This document shows positions 16,119-24,618 of a stretch of 62,416 nucleotides of DNA, piece after piece (position 1 is the stretch's first letter; each line of letters begins with the position of its first letter). Made by a program: the position numbers and the translations under genes. The stretch is from Streptomyces abikoensis (GTDB lineage Bacteria > Actinomycetota > Actinomycetes > Streptomycetales > Streptomycetaceae), in contig NZ_BMRT01000016.1 in NCBI RefSeq assembly GCF_014648775.1, positions 1 to 62,416 of the forward strand. Reading direction: 5' to 3'. Below the pieces are notes generated by a model, which saw nothing but the letters and a program-made list of their open reading frames with translations, had not been told where the DNA came from and searched no databases.

Positions 16119-17807
16119 ATGGGGACCGACACCGCGCAGGCCGCCGCGGCCGGACCGGCCGGGCCGGCCGGGGAGCGCAGCCCCGGCCGGATCATCGTGG
16201 ACTGGCTGACGACCACCGACCACAAGAAGATCGGGAACCTCTACCTGATCACATCGTTCGGCTTCTTCCTCATCGGCGGGCTGCTCGCCATGCTGATGCG
16301 GGCCGAGCTGGCCCGGCCCGGGCTCCAGCTGATGAGCAACGAGCAGTTCAACGAGGCGTTCACCGCGCACGGCACGATCATGCTGCTGCTGTTCGCCACA
16401 CCGGCCTTCGCCGGCTTCGCCAACGCGATCATGCCGCTGCAGATCGGCTCGCCGGACGTGGCCTTCCCCCGGCTGAACATGTTCGCCTACTGGCTCTATC
16501 TCTTCGGCGGGCTGATCGTGGTCGCCAGCCTGCTGATGCCCGAGGGCGGCGCCGCCTTCGGCTGGACCGCCTACGCCCCGCTGAACAGCGCGGTCCGCTC
16601 ACCGGGCATGGGCGCCGACATGTGGATCATGGGGCTGGCCCTCTCCGGCTTCGGCACCATCCTCGGCGCGGTCAACTTCCTGACCACGGTCATCGGGATG
16701 CGCGCGCCGGGGATGACGATGTTCCGGATGCCGGTCTTCACCTGGAACGTGCTCTTCACCTCGATCCTCATCCTCCTCGCCTTCCCCGTGCTGGCGGCGG
16801 CGCTGCTCAGCCTGGAGGCGGACCGGCGGTTCGGGGCCCTGGTCTTCGAACCCCAGTGGGGCGGGGCGCTGCTGTGGCAGCACCTGTTCTGGTTCTTCGG
16901 CCACCCCGAGGTGTACATCATCGCGCTGCCGTTCTTCGGCATCATCACCGAGATCATCCCGGTGTTCTCCCGCAAGCCGATCTTCGGCTATCTGACGCTG
17001 ATCGGCGCCACCATGAGCATCACGGCCCTGTCGGTGGTGGTCTGGGCGCACCACATGTTCGCCACCGGAGCGGTGCTGCTGCCCTTCTTCTCGTTCATGT
17101 CGTTCCTGATCGCGGTGCCGACCGGGGTGAAGTTCTTCAACTGGATCGGCACGATGTGGAAGGGCTCGCTGTCCTTCGAGACGCCCATGCTGTGGGCGGT
17201 GGGCTTCCTGGTGAGCTTCCTCTTCGGCGGCCTGACCGGGGTGATCCTCGCCTCGCCGCCGCTGGACTTCCACGTCACCGACACCTACTTCGTCGTGGCC
17301 CACTTCCACTACGTGGTCTTCGGCACGGTGGTCTTCGCGACGTTCGCCGGCTTCTACTTCTGGTGGCCGAAGCTCACCGGGAAGATGCTGGACGAGCGGC
17401 TGGGGAAGATGCACTTCTGGACCCTGTTCACCGGCTTCCACCTCACCTTCCTCGTCCAGCACTGGCTGGGCGCCGAGGGGATGCCCCGCCGCTACGCCGA
17501 CTACCTGGCGGCCGACGGCTTCACCGCGCTCAACACCGTCTCCTCCATCGGGGCGTTCCTGCTGGGCCTGTCCAACCTGCCGTTCTTCTGCAACATCTGG
17601 AAGACCGCCAGGTACGGGAAGAAGATCGAGGTGGACGACCCCTGGGGCTTCGGGCGCTCCCTGGAGTGGGCGACCTCCTGCCCGCCGCCCCGGCACAACT
17701 TCACCTGCATCCCGCGCATCCGCTCCGAGTCCCCGGCCTTCGACCTCCACCACCCGGAGACCGCCCGGCGGGAACAGCCGCACGCCCCGGCCGAGTCCGC
17801 CGGCTGA
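16119..17807 (+). CDS. ctaD: Cytochrome c oxidase subunit I (stand-alone copy)
   Basis: A 562-residue haem-copper oxidase subunit I with about 12 membrane helices. The metal ligands are present: His84 (HGTIMLLLF, haem a), His262 and Tyr266 (HPEVY, CuB with the cross-linked Tyr), His311-His312 (AHHMF, CuB), His395 and His397 (HFHYV, haem a3 and a). It should reduce oxygen in the aa3 branch of respiration. No ctaC, ctaE, ctaF or qcr genes are adjacent, so this is a second, isolated copy rather than the main operon. The start is ATG 16119 with GAGGGGG about 5 bases upstream; the frame reaches back to 16059 without a better site. Confidence 0.93.
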   Translation: MGTDTAQAAAAGPAGPAGERSPGRIIVDWLTTTDHKKIGNLYLITSFGFFLIGGLLAMLMRAELARPGLQLMSNEQFNEAFTAHGTIMLLLFATPAFAGFANAIMPLQIGSPDVAFPRLNMFAYWLYLFGGLIVVASLLMPEGGAAFGWTAYAPLNSAVRSPGMGADMWIMGLALSGFGTILGAVNFLTTVIGMRAPGMTMFRMPVFTWNVLFTSILILLAFPVLAAALLSLEADRRFGALVFEPQWGGALLWQHLFWFFGHPEVYIIALPFFGIITEIIPVFSRKPIFGYLTLIGATMSITALSVVVWAHHMFATGAVLLPFFSFMSFLIAVPTGVKFFNWIGTMWKGSLSFETPMLWAVGFLVSFLFGGLTGVILASPPLDFHVTDTYFVVAHFHYVVFGTVVFATFAGFYFWWPKLTGKMLDERLGKMHFWTLFTGFHLTFLVQHWLGAEGMPRRYADYLAADGFTALNTVSSIGAFLLGLSNLPFFCNIWKTARYGKKIEVDDPWGFGRSLEWATSCPPPRHNFTCIPRIRSESPAFDLHHPETARREQPHAPAESAG

Positions 17808-17816
17808 GCCCGGCCG

Positions 17817-18782
17817 CTACCGGCCGGCCGCCGGCGGGCGCTCGACGACGCGCACCGAGAGGTCGTTGTCGGCGGTGTAGTACGGGCCGGCCTGGGCAGG
17901 GGCATGCGGGGCGGTCACGTCCCGCGCCGGATAGACGAAGACGTGCTTCTTGTCGGCGACGTCGTCCAGGATGCGGGCCAGGCGGGCCGGGGTCCCCTCC
18001 GGTCCGCGCAGCCACAGGTCCCACACCTGCGGGCCGCCCCGCCACTCCGCGCACAGCCCGGCGAAGGGGAGGGCGAAGGTGAAGTCCTGCCCCTCGGCGG
18101 CGGTGAGCGGGACCGTGACGGTCGGGCCCGCCCGCCGGCAGCGGGCCTCCACGACCGCGCCCGCCAGCCAGGCCCCGGGGTCCTCCACCCGGTAGAGGGT
18201 GCCCCGGACGGTTATGCCCTCGGGTTCGACGAGCACGTCCCCGGCCTCCGCGTGGGGGGCGCGCTGCCAGCTGCGCAGCGAGAGGTTGCCGTGCTTGGTG
18301 GCGTAGGGGATGCGCACGGCCAGCGGGGAGGTGCTGGGGCCGGGCCGGCGGTCGACCAGGGAGCGCAGATCGGCGAGGCCGGGCAGCAGCCGGCGCGGGG
18401 GCTCCTCCCCGCAGGCCAGATGGACGTCCCAGCGGCCCTCGGGCAGGGCGACGGTGCTGGGCAGCACGGCCCGCAGCCGGCCGGTCCCATTGGGGGTGAG
18501 CGGCAGCCGCACCTCCTCGTCCTCCTCCCCGCCGCGCGGGCGCAGCACGAGCGCGGCGGACCAGTGGGCGTCGGCGGCGCGGCCGGGGGCGTCGAGGTCG
18601 AAGGTGAGCCCGCCCGCGGAGTCCGCGATGCAGTCGGCGCTGGGGTTCCCCGCGCCGGCGGACAGGGGAGGGGCAGACACGATGACGCACTCCTCGGAAG
18701 TGGTGGTCGGGGCCGGCGGGGCGGCCGCGGTGAACGGGCGGTCCCCGGCCCGCTCGGGCACGGTGGGCTGGGTCGGCGTCAT
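17817..18782 (-). CDS. Unknown beta-rich protein coupled to a glycosyltransferase
   Basis: A 321-residue protein I do not recognise. It contains two similar stretches rich in alternating hydrophobic residues and Arg/Pro: one around residues 60-140 (LRPRGGEEDEEVRLPLTPNGTG ... RWDVHLACG, split here) and one around 205-295 (VTVPLTAAEGQDFTFALPF ... VWDLWLRGPEG), suggesting a duplicated beta-sandwich. No signal peptide or membrane segment is evident. Its ATG overlaps the stop of the upstream GT4 gene by 4 bases, so the two are co-translated; a role in modifying or recognising the glycan made by that enzyme is an inference. It converges on ctaD with a 9-base gap. Confidence 0.75.
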   Translation of the reverse strand: MTPTQPTVPERAGDRPFTAAAPPAPTTTSEECVIVSAPPLSAGAGNPSADCIADSAGGLTFDLDAPGRAADAHWSAALVLRPRGGEEDEEVRLPLTPNGTGRLRAVLPSTVALPEGRWDVHLACGEEPPRRLLPGLADLRSLVDRRPGPSTSPLAVRIPYATKHGNLSLRSWQRAPHAEAGDVLVEPEGITVRGTLYRVEDPGAWLAGAVVEARCRRAGPTVTVPLTAAEGQDFTFALPFAGLCAEWRGGPQVWDLWLRGPEGTPARLARILDDVADKKHVFVYPARDVTAPHAPAQAGPYYTADNDLSVRVVERPPAAGR

Positions 18783-20029
18783 GCGGCGCGTACTTTCCGC
18801 AGGGCGGAGCGGCCCCGGTCCTTGGCCTGGAAGGCCGTGCTGAGCAGGGCGCCCCGAGTGCGGTGGAGCCCGCCCCGCAGGCCGCCGCGGGTGCGCAGGC
18901 CGGCGAAGAGGGACTCGTAGCGGGCGGCGACGGCCGCGGGGTCGAAGCGCGCCGAGCTCGCCAGCGCCGCCGCGCCCATGCGCCGGCGCAGCTCGTCGTC
19001 GCCGATCAGCCGCAGCAGCCCGGCGGCGATGGCCTCGGTCCTCCCGACGGGCACCAGCAGGCCGTCGGTGCCGTCGGTGATGATCTCGCCGGGGCCGTGC
19101 GGGCAGTCGGTGGCGACCACCGGCAGCCCGCAGCGCATGGCCTCGACGATCGTCATGCCGAAGGACTCCAGGCTGGAGGTGACCGCGCCGATGGATCCCT
19201 TGACCCACTCGGCCTCCAGGGGGTTGGCGGGGCCCATGAGGTAGACGTGGTTGTAGAGGCCGAGCTTCTCGATCAGTGCCCGCAGCCGGGCGCGCTCGGC
19301 ACCGGCGCCGTAGATCCGCAGCCGCCAGTCGGGGCGCTCGGCCACGACCAGGGCGAAGGCCCGGACGAGCACGTCGTAGCGCTTGACGGGGGCCAGCCGC
19401 CCGGCCGCGATCACCCACTTGCCGCTGCCGTCGGCGGGCGCGACCGCCGGGACGGGCACCCCGTTGGGCACCGCCTCGACGCGCACCCCGGGCAGCCGCA
19501 TCAGCCGCCGGTAGGTGCGCGCGTCCGCCTCGGTCACGGTGGTGACGGCGTCGAGGCGCGGATAGTGCGCCCGCAGCACGCGCTTGAGCCGCTCGGAGTG
19601 GGTGCCGAGCGTCAGGTGCTCCTGGCCCACGCGGACCGGGCCGCGCCGGGCCTGCCGGGCGATGTGGATGTTGAGGCCGGGCCGGGTGCCGACGACCACG
19701 TCGCAGTCCAGGCGGCGCAGGTGCTCGGCGATCCGCCGGTCCGTCAGGGCGCTGTACTGCCCGTGGCGTCCCTCGGCGGCGGGGAAGACGACGGCGGGGC
19801 GCCCGTGCTCCGGGTCGTCGCCCTCGTAGCCGGGGCCGCCTCTGCGCAGGTCCACCAGGTGCCTCAGCCGCACCTTGCCGCCCGGGGCGAGGACGGGCTC
19901 CTCGCGGTGCCGGAAGACGGAGACGATCTCCACGTCGTGCTGCTCGGCGAGGGTGCCGGCGAGGGTGGAGGTGGTCCGGATCGTGCCGCCGATCCCGTAC
20001 GCGTTGTGGATCAGGAATGAGATGCGCAT
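18779..20029 (-). CDS. GT4-family (GT-B fold) glycosyltransferase
   Basis: A 416-residue GT-B enzyme. The N-terminal Rossmann half starts MRISFLIHNAYGIGGTIRTT with the glycine-rich acceptor loop. The C-terminal donor half has WVIAAGRLAPVKRYDVLVRAF and the EX7E-type motif SLESFGMTIVEAMRCGLPVVAT followed by CPHGPGEIITDGTDGLLVP. Donor is probably a nucleotide sugar. Streptomyces enzymes of this type often act on cell wall polymers or poly(diglycosyl) phosphates; the acceptor is not identifiable here. The coupled downstream gene is of unknown function. Confidence 0.9.
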   Translation of the reverse strand: MRISFLIHNAYGIGGTIRTTSTLAGTLAEQHDVEIVSVFRHREEPVLAPGGKVRLRHLVDLRRGGPGYEGDDPEHGRPAVVFPAAEGRHGQYSALTDRRIAEHLRRLDCDVVVGTRPGLNIHIARQARRGPVRVGQEHLTLGTHSERLKRVLRAHYPRLDAVTTVTEADARTYRRLMRLPGVRVEAVPNGVPVPAVAPADGSGKWVIAAGRLAPVKRYDVLVRAFALVVAERPDWRLRIYGAGAERARLRALIEKLGLYNHVYLMGPANPLEAEWVKGSIGAVTSSLESFGMTIVEAMRCGLPVVATDCPHGPGEIITDGTDGLLVPVGRTEAIAAGLLRLIGDDELRRRMGAAALASSARFDPAAVAARYESLFAGLRTRGGLRGGLHRTRGALLSTAFQAKDRGRSALRKVRAA

Positions 20030-20293
20030 TCGTCCCCATGCCGCCGTATGCCGCGGATCCGTCCCGGGCCCGCCTCTACCGAGAGGTTAGACCGTGGGCG
20101 GGGGCCCGGGGTTGGCCTTGATCGCCAAGTCGTGCCGCAAGCGTTGCCCCATCGGTAGCCGCGTCCGGGAACTTTTCCGGAGCGTGACCCATGCCATGGA
20201 TCCTCCGTTGTCTCCTTACGAGCCGGGAACCGCCCGGTTCGACCGCGCCCTGCGATGAGAACTACCGACCTACCTAGGTTTCGAGGAGCCCCC

Positions 20294-21076
20294 GTGCCGC
20301 GCATGCTCGATGTCAGCGACGAGGTACGTGCCGAGATCGGCGACGAAGAGGCGGAGCGACTGCTCGGCGGCGAGAACGCCCCGGATGTGTACGACTGCAC
20401 CTCCTGCCGTACCCCCGGCCACACCGGCCAGGTGCCCACCAGCACCGTGCTGTTCGTCGGCGAGGAGACGGCCGTGCTGGCCTTCGCCCACGCCAGTTGC
20501 ATTCCCTCCCAGGTCGTCCCGGTCGCCGAGGCACAGCTCCAGGGCGCCGTCGCTTCCATCACGGCCGAGGGCGGCGCGACGGGCGTCCCCCGCGAGATCC
20601 CGCTCCAGGCCGAGCTCGGGGTGACGAGCGGGCTGGTGCTGGTCGGCGGCGAGGTGCAGCCGGCGCTGGTCGTCGAGCCGCTGGGGCCGATCGCCCGCCC
20701 GGGCACCACCGGGCCGGTGGACGTCTTCCTGGAGCTGCTCCACGAGCAGGGCTTCGCCCCGGTCACCGACGTCGAGCAGGCCCCGGCGCCGCTGCCGGGC
20801 TGGTCGGTGCTGCTCGCCATGGGCCGGCTGCACGCGGTCCTCCAGCCGCCGGCCGGCGGCACCGCGCCCCAGGCGTGGTGGCAGGCGCACCAGGCGATGC
20901 AGGTCGCCGACGGCTGGCGGGCCGCCGTCAACAAGACGCGCCGGGTACTGGTCTACTGCGCCCCGGCGGGGACGATCGGCTCCCAGCCCCGGGAGGACCT
21001 GCTGCGGGAGGCACTGGACCGGGCGGCGGCGGCCGGGCGTCTGGTGGGGGCGGCCATGCCGCTCGCGGGCACATGA
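20294..21076 (+). CDS. Conserved unknown protein with possible CxxC/HxxC site
   Basis: A 260-residue protein without a recognised family. Residues about 35-75 contain YDCTSCRTPGH and later AHASCIP, spaced like a small zinc site. The rest alternates short beta-like segments (LVLVGGEVQPALVVEP) and a C-terminal helical region (NKTRRVLVYCAPAG, EDLLREALDRAAAAGR). No export signal. The GTG at 20294 is supported by GAGGAG 5 bases upstream; the frame opens at 20255. A small downstream frame begins at its stop codon. Confidence 0.75.
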   Translation: MPRMLDVSDEVRAEIGDEEAERLLGGENAPDVYDCTSCRTPGHTGQVPTSTVLFVGEETAVLAFAHASCIPSQVVPVAEAQLQGAVASITAEGGATGVPREIPLQAELGVTSGLVLVGGEVQPALVVEPLGPIARPGTTGPVDVFLELLHEQGFAPVTDVEQAPAPLPGWSVLLAMGRLHAVLQPPAGGTAPQAWWQAHQAMQVADGWRAAVNKTRRVLVYCAPAGTIGSQPREDLLREALDRAAAAGRLVGAAMPLAGT

Positions 21077-21234
21077 ACGGGGGGCGCGTGAACGGGCACG
21101 GGGCGGACGAGCCGGAGTCGCACTCCTCGGAAAACCAGGACTTTTATCCTGTAGTCCACCCGGGCGGGATGCTCCCCGCCATCCATTCGCCGCGTGGACC
21201 GCATCCGACGGGCCTTGAGGTCGTTGGCAGGGAT

Positions 21235-21597
21235 GTGTACTCATACGAACCCGCCCGGACCTCGTACAACCACATCCCCGGCATGCGGCCGCCCCGCGAC
21301 GCCTCCTCGGAGAGTCACCCCGCCTCGGTCACCCCGATCTACGACGCCCTCTGCTCCGAATACCGGCGGGCCTTCCGGGCCCTGCCCGGTGACCGCTCCG
21401 GCGAGGAGGAGCTGACCTTCAAGGCCTTCGGCCACCGCGGCACCTTCGGCTACGCGGGTCAGCTCACCGGCCCGGCCGCGTACCCCGGTTCCTCGGGGTA
21501 CAACGCGGTCTGGGATTCGTACTACGGACGGCAGCGCGGTGGTCAGCTGCCCGCGCTGCCCCCGGGGCAGCGGGACGGCCGCGGCCGGGGCTTCTGA
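21235..21597 (+). CDS. Small unknown protein, Tyr/Pro-rich
   Basis: A 120-residue protein (YSYEPARTSYNHIPGM ... TPIYDALCSEYRRAFRALPGDRSGEEELTFKAFG, with a Gly/Gln/Pro-rich end) that I do not recognise. The frame is open from an ATG at 21073 that overlaps the preceding stop (ATGA), which would give 174 residues. Between 21100 and 21235 codon use is poor for this genome (TTT, TAT, CTT, GTA, GGA), so I place the start at GTG 21235, with the coupled start as the alternative. The section TPIYDALCSEYRRAFRALPG is probably one helix. Confidence 0.6.
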   Translation: MYSYEPARTSYNHIPGMRPPRDASSESHPASVTPIYDALCSEYRRAFRALPGDRSGEEELTFKAFGHRGTFGYAGQLTGPAAYPGSSGYNAVWDSYYGRQRGGQLPALPPGQRDGRGRGF

Positions 21598-21636
21598 CCC
21601 AGCCCCGGGCCCCGAGCCGCCCCGGCGTGCTCCGCG

Positions 21637-23097
21637 TTACTTCTTCTTGCCGCGCTTCTCCCGCACCCGCACCGAAATGTGGATCGGGGTGCCCTCGAAG
21701 CCGAACTCCTCGCGCAGTCGGCGCTCGACGAAGCGGCGGTAACCGGCCTCCAGGAAGCCGGAGGCGAAGAGCACGAAACGCGGCGGCTTGGTGCCCGCCT
21801 GCGTACCGAAGAGGATGCGCGGCTGCTTGCCGCCCCGGATCGGGTGCGGGTGGGCCGCGACGAGCTCACCGAGGAAGGCGTTCAGCCGACCGGTGGGCAC
21901 CCGGGTCTCCCAGCCCGCCAGCGCCGTCTCGATCGCCGGGACGAGCTTCTCCATGTGCCGGCCGGTACGGGCCGAGACATTGACCCGCGGCGCCCACGCG
22001 ACCTGCTGGAGCTCGGTCTCGATCTCCCGCTCCAGGTAGTAGCGGCGCTCCTCGTCGAGGTTGTCCCACTTGTTGTAGGCGATGACCATGGCACGGCCGG
22101 CCTCGACGGCCATGGTGATGATGCGCTGGTCCTGGACCGAGATGCTCTCGCTCGCGTCGATCAGGATGACCGCGACCTCGGCCTTCTCGACGGCGGCCGC
22201 CGTCCGCAGGGAGGCGTAGTAGTCGGCGCCCTCCTGGAGGTGGACGCGCTTGCGGATGCCCGCCGTGTCCACGAACTTCCAGGTGGTGCCGCCCAGCTCG
22301 ATCAGCTCGTCGACCGGGTCACGGGTGGTGCCGGCCAGCTCGTTGACGACGACCCGCTCCTCGCCCGCGACCTTGTTCAGCAGGGAGGACTTGCCGACGT
22401 TCGGACGGCCGATCAGCGCGATGCGGCGCGGACCGCCGAGCACCCCGCCGAAGGTCTGGGCCGGGGCCTCGGGCAGCGCCTTGAGGACCTCGTCGAGCAT
22501 GTCGCCGGTGCCGCGGCCGTGCAGCGCGGAGACCGGCATCGGCTCGCCCAGGCCCAGCGACCACAGCATGGCGGCGTCGGCCTCGCCCGAGGGGCCGTCG
22601 ACCTTGTTGGCGCACAGCACGACGGGCTTGCCGGCCCGGCGCAGCAGCTTCACCACGGCCTCGTCGGTGTCGGTGGCGCCGACGGAGGAGTCCACGACGA
22701 AGACCACCGCGTCGGCGGCCTCGATCGCGTACTCCGCCTGGGCGGCGACGGACGCGTCGATGCCGAGGACGTCCTGCTCCCAGCCGCCGGTGTCGACGAC
22801 CTTGAAGCGGCGGCCCGCCCACTCGGCCTCGTAGGTGACGCGGTCGCGGGTGACGCCGGGCTTGTCCTCGACGACGGCCTCGCGGCGGCCGATGATGCGG
22901 TTCACCAGCGTCGACTTGCCGACGTTGGGGCGGCCGACGACGGCGAGCACGGGCAGCGGGCCGTGACCGGCCTCGCCGAGCGCGCCCTCGATCTCCTCGG
23001 CGTCGAAGCCCTCCTGCGCCGCGAGCTCCATGAACTCCGCGTACTCGGCGTCGCCAAGCTCACCGTGCTCGTCGCCGGTGTGGATCTGGTCGTCCAT
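21637..23097 (-). CDS. der: Ribosome assembly GTPase Der (EngA)
   Basis: A 486-residue double-GTPase. Each G domain shows G1 (GRPNVGKSTLVN and GRPNVGKSSLLN), G3 (DTGG and DTAG) and G4 (NKVD and NKWD). The C-terminal KH-like domain ends in a basic tail (VREKRGKKK). Der is needed for late 50S subunit assembly. An acidic N-terminal extension of about 45 residues (HTGDEHGELGDAEYAEF) is typical of actinobacterial members. It is the last gene of a minus-strand set with plsC-like and cmk upstream, separated by 65 bases. Confidence 0.97.
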   Translation of the reverse strand: MDDQIHTGDEHGELGDAEYAEFMELAAQEGFDAEEIEGALGEAGHGPLPVLAVVGRPNVGKSTLVNRIIGRREAVVEDKPGVTRDRVTYEAEWAGRRFKVVDTGGWEQDVLGIDASVAAQAEYAIEAADAVVFVVDSSVGATDTDEAVVKLLRRAGKPVVLCANKVDGPSGEADAAMLWSLGLGEPMPVSALHGRGTGDMLDEVLKALPEAPAQTFGGVLGGPRRIALIGRPNVGKSSLLNKVAGEERVVVNELAGTTRDPVDELIELGGTTWKFVDTAGIRKRVHLQEGADYYASLRTAAAVEKAEVAVILIDASESISVQDQRIITMAVEAGRAMVIAYNKWDNLDEERRYYLEREIETELQQVAWAPRVNVSARTGRHMEKLVPAIETALAGWETRVPTGRLNAFLGELVAAHPHPIRGGKQPRILFGTQAGTKPPRFVLFASGFLEAGYRRFVERRLREEFGFEGTPIHISVRVREKRGKKK

Positions 23098-23162
23098 GAA
23101 GTCCGTTCCTCGTTCTTCTGTATCGTCGGCGGACCCTTACGGCCCGCTACTTCAAGTCTCGG

Positions 23163-23798
23163 TCAGCGGCCGGTCAGCCGCTTGGCGTCCGCCAGGTGGG
23201 CGCCCAGGCGCTCCTGGATGCGCGTGGTCGCCTCGTCCAGCGCCTTGCGGGTGCGCCTGCCGCTGCCGTCGCCCGCCTCGAACGGGTCTCCGAAGACCAC
23301 GTCGACGCGGCTGCGCAGGGGCGGCAGCCCCGGAACGGCCCGGCTCTTCGCCTCGCCACTGCCCAGCACCGCCACCGGGACGATCGGCGCGCCCGACCGT
23401 ACGGCGAAGTAGGCCAGGCCCGCGCGGAGCGAGGCGAAGTCGCCCTCGCCCCGGGTGCCCTCGGGGAAGATGCCCAGGACCCCGCCGTCCTCCAGCACGC
23501 CCAGCGCACTGGTGATGGCCGTGCGGTCGGTGCCCGTGCGGTCGACCTCCAGCTGGCCGATGCCGCGCAGGAAGGCGCCGAGCGGACCCACGAACGCTTC
23601 CTTCTTGATCAGGAAGTGCACGGGCCGGGGGGCGGTACCCATGATCATCGGGCCGTCGACGTTATGGGTGTGGTTGACGGCCAGTATGCAGGGCCCGGTG
23701 GCAGGCACCCGCCAGGCGCCCAGCACCCGGGGCTTCCACAGCCCGTACATCAGGCCGATGCCGATCCGCCGCCCGACGGCGGCACCGGAGGAGGTCAC
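23163..23798 (-). CDS. 1-acylglycerol-3-phosphate acyltransferase-like protein (PlsC family)
   Basis: A 211-residue acyltransferase with the NHTHNVD (HX4D) catalytic motif, FLIKKEAF, and the FPEGTRGEG substrate-binding motif. It should transfer acyl groups to lysophosphatidic acid or a related glycerolipid at the membrane. The GTG at 23798 overlaps the cmk stop codon (GTGA), so the two are coupled; the arrangement cmk-plsC-der is common in actinobacteria. The frame remains open upstream inside cmk. Confidence 0.9.
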   Translation of the reverse strand: MTSSGAAVGRRIGIGLMYGLWKPRVLGAWRVPATGPCILAVNHTHNVDGPMIMGTAPRPVHFLIKKEAFVGPLGAFLRGIGQLEVDRTGTDRTAITSALGVLEDGGVLGIFPEGTRGEGDFASLRAGLAYFAVRSGAPIVPVAVLGSGEAKSRAVPGLPPLRSRVDVVFGDPFEAGDGSGRRTRKALDEATTRIQERLGAHLADAKRLTGR

Positions 23799-24496
23799 GC
23801 CGACCGCTTCTCCTCTACGAGAGTCACCACGCACTCGATGACCTGCTCCAACGTCAGCTCGGTGGTGTCCACCTCGACGGCGTCGGCGGCCTTCGCCAGC
23901 GGGGACGTCTTCCGGCCGGAGTCGGCCGCGTCCCGCTTGACCAGGGCGGCCTGCGTGGCGGCCAGGTCGGCGGCCTCCTTGCCCTTGAGCTCACCGCTGC
24001 GGCGGGCGGCACGCGCCTCCGGGGAGGCGGTGAGGAAGATCTTGACGTCGGCGTCCGGGAGCACGGTGGTGCCGATGTCCCGGCCCTCGACGACGATGCC
24101 GTACGGCGCCTCGGCGGCGATGGCGCGCTGCAGCTCGGTCATCCGGGTGCGCACCTCGGGCACGGCGCTGACCGCGCTGACGGCCCCGGTGACCTCCCGG
24201 GAGCGGATGGGCGCCGAGGCGTCCGCGCCGTCGACCGTGATCGTGGGCGCGGACGGGTCGGTGCCGGAGACGATCTCCGGCTTGCCCGCGGCGTCGGCCA
24301 CGGCGGCCGGGTCGTTCACATCGATGCCGTTGCTCAGCATCCACCAGGTGATCGCCCGGTACTGGGCGCCGGTGTCCAGGTAGCGCAGGCCCAGCTTGGC
24401 GGCCACGGCCTTGGACGTGCTGGACTTGCCCGTGCCGGAGGGGCCGTCGATGCCGACGACGACTGCTGCCGGAGCGGTCCGGGCGGCGGTTTCCAC
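23795..24496 (-). CDS. cmk: Cytidylate kinase
   Basis: A 233-residue nucleoside monophosphate kinase. The P-loop is GIDGPSGTGKSSTSKAVA, followed by LRYLDTGAQYRA and the CMP-binding IVVEGRDIGTTVLPDADVKI. It phosphorylates CMP and dCMP with ATP in pyrimidine salvage and synthesis. The start at GTG 24496 is chosen over an ATG at 24556 because AAGGTG stands upstream and the family alignment begins soon after; this is uncertain by some 20 residues. Confidence 0.95.
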   Translation of the reverse strand: METAARTAPAAVVVGIDGPSGTGKSSTSKAVAAKLGLRYLDTGAQYRAITWWMLSNGIDVNDPAAVADAAGKPEIVSGTDPSAPTITVDGADASAPIRSREVTGAVSAVSAVPEVRTRMTELQRAIAAEAPYGIVVEGRDIGTTVLPDADVKIFLTASPEARAARRSGELKGKEAADLAATQAALVKRDAADSGRKTSPLAKAADAVEVDTTELTLEQVIECVVTLVEEKRSA

Positions 24497-24618
24497 GGTG
24501 TTGGGCACCTTCCTCGTACACGGGGCGTTTCCTGGCGGATCGCCTTGATGGCTCACTCAAGGTTACTGGCTCGCCGGACCGCCCCGCGCCGCCCTTCGGC
24601 CCCCGGGCCGTACGGGCC

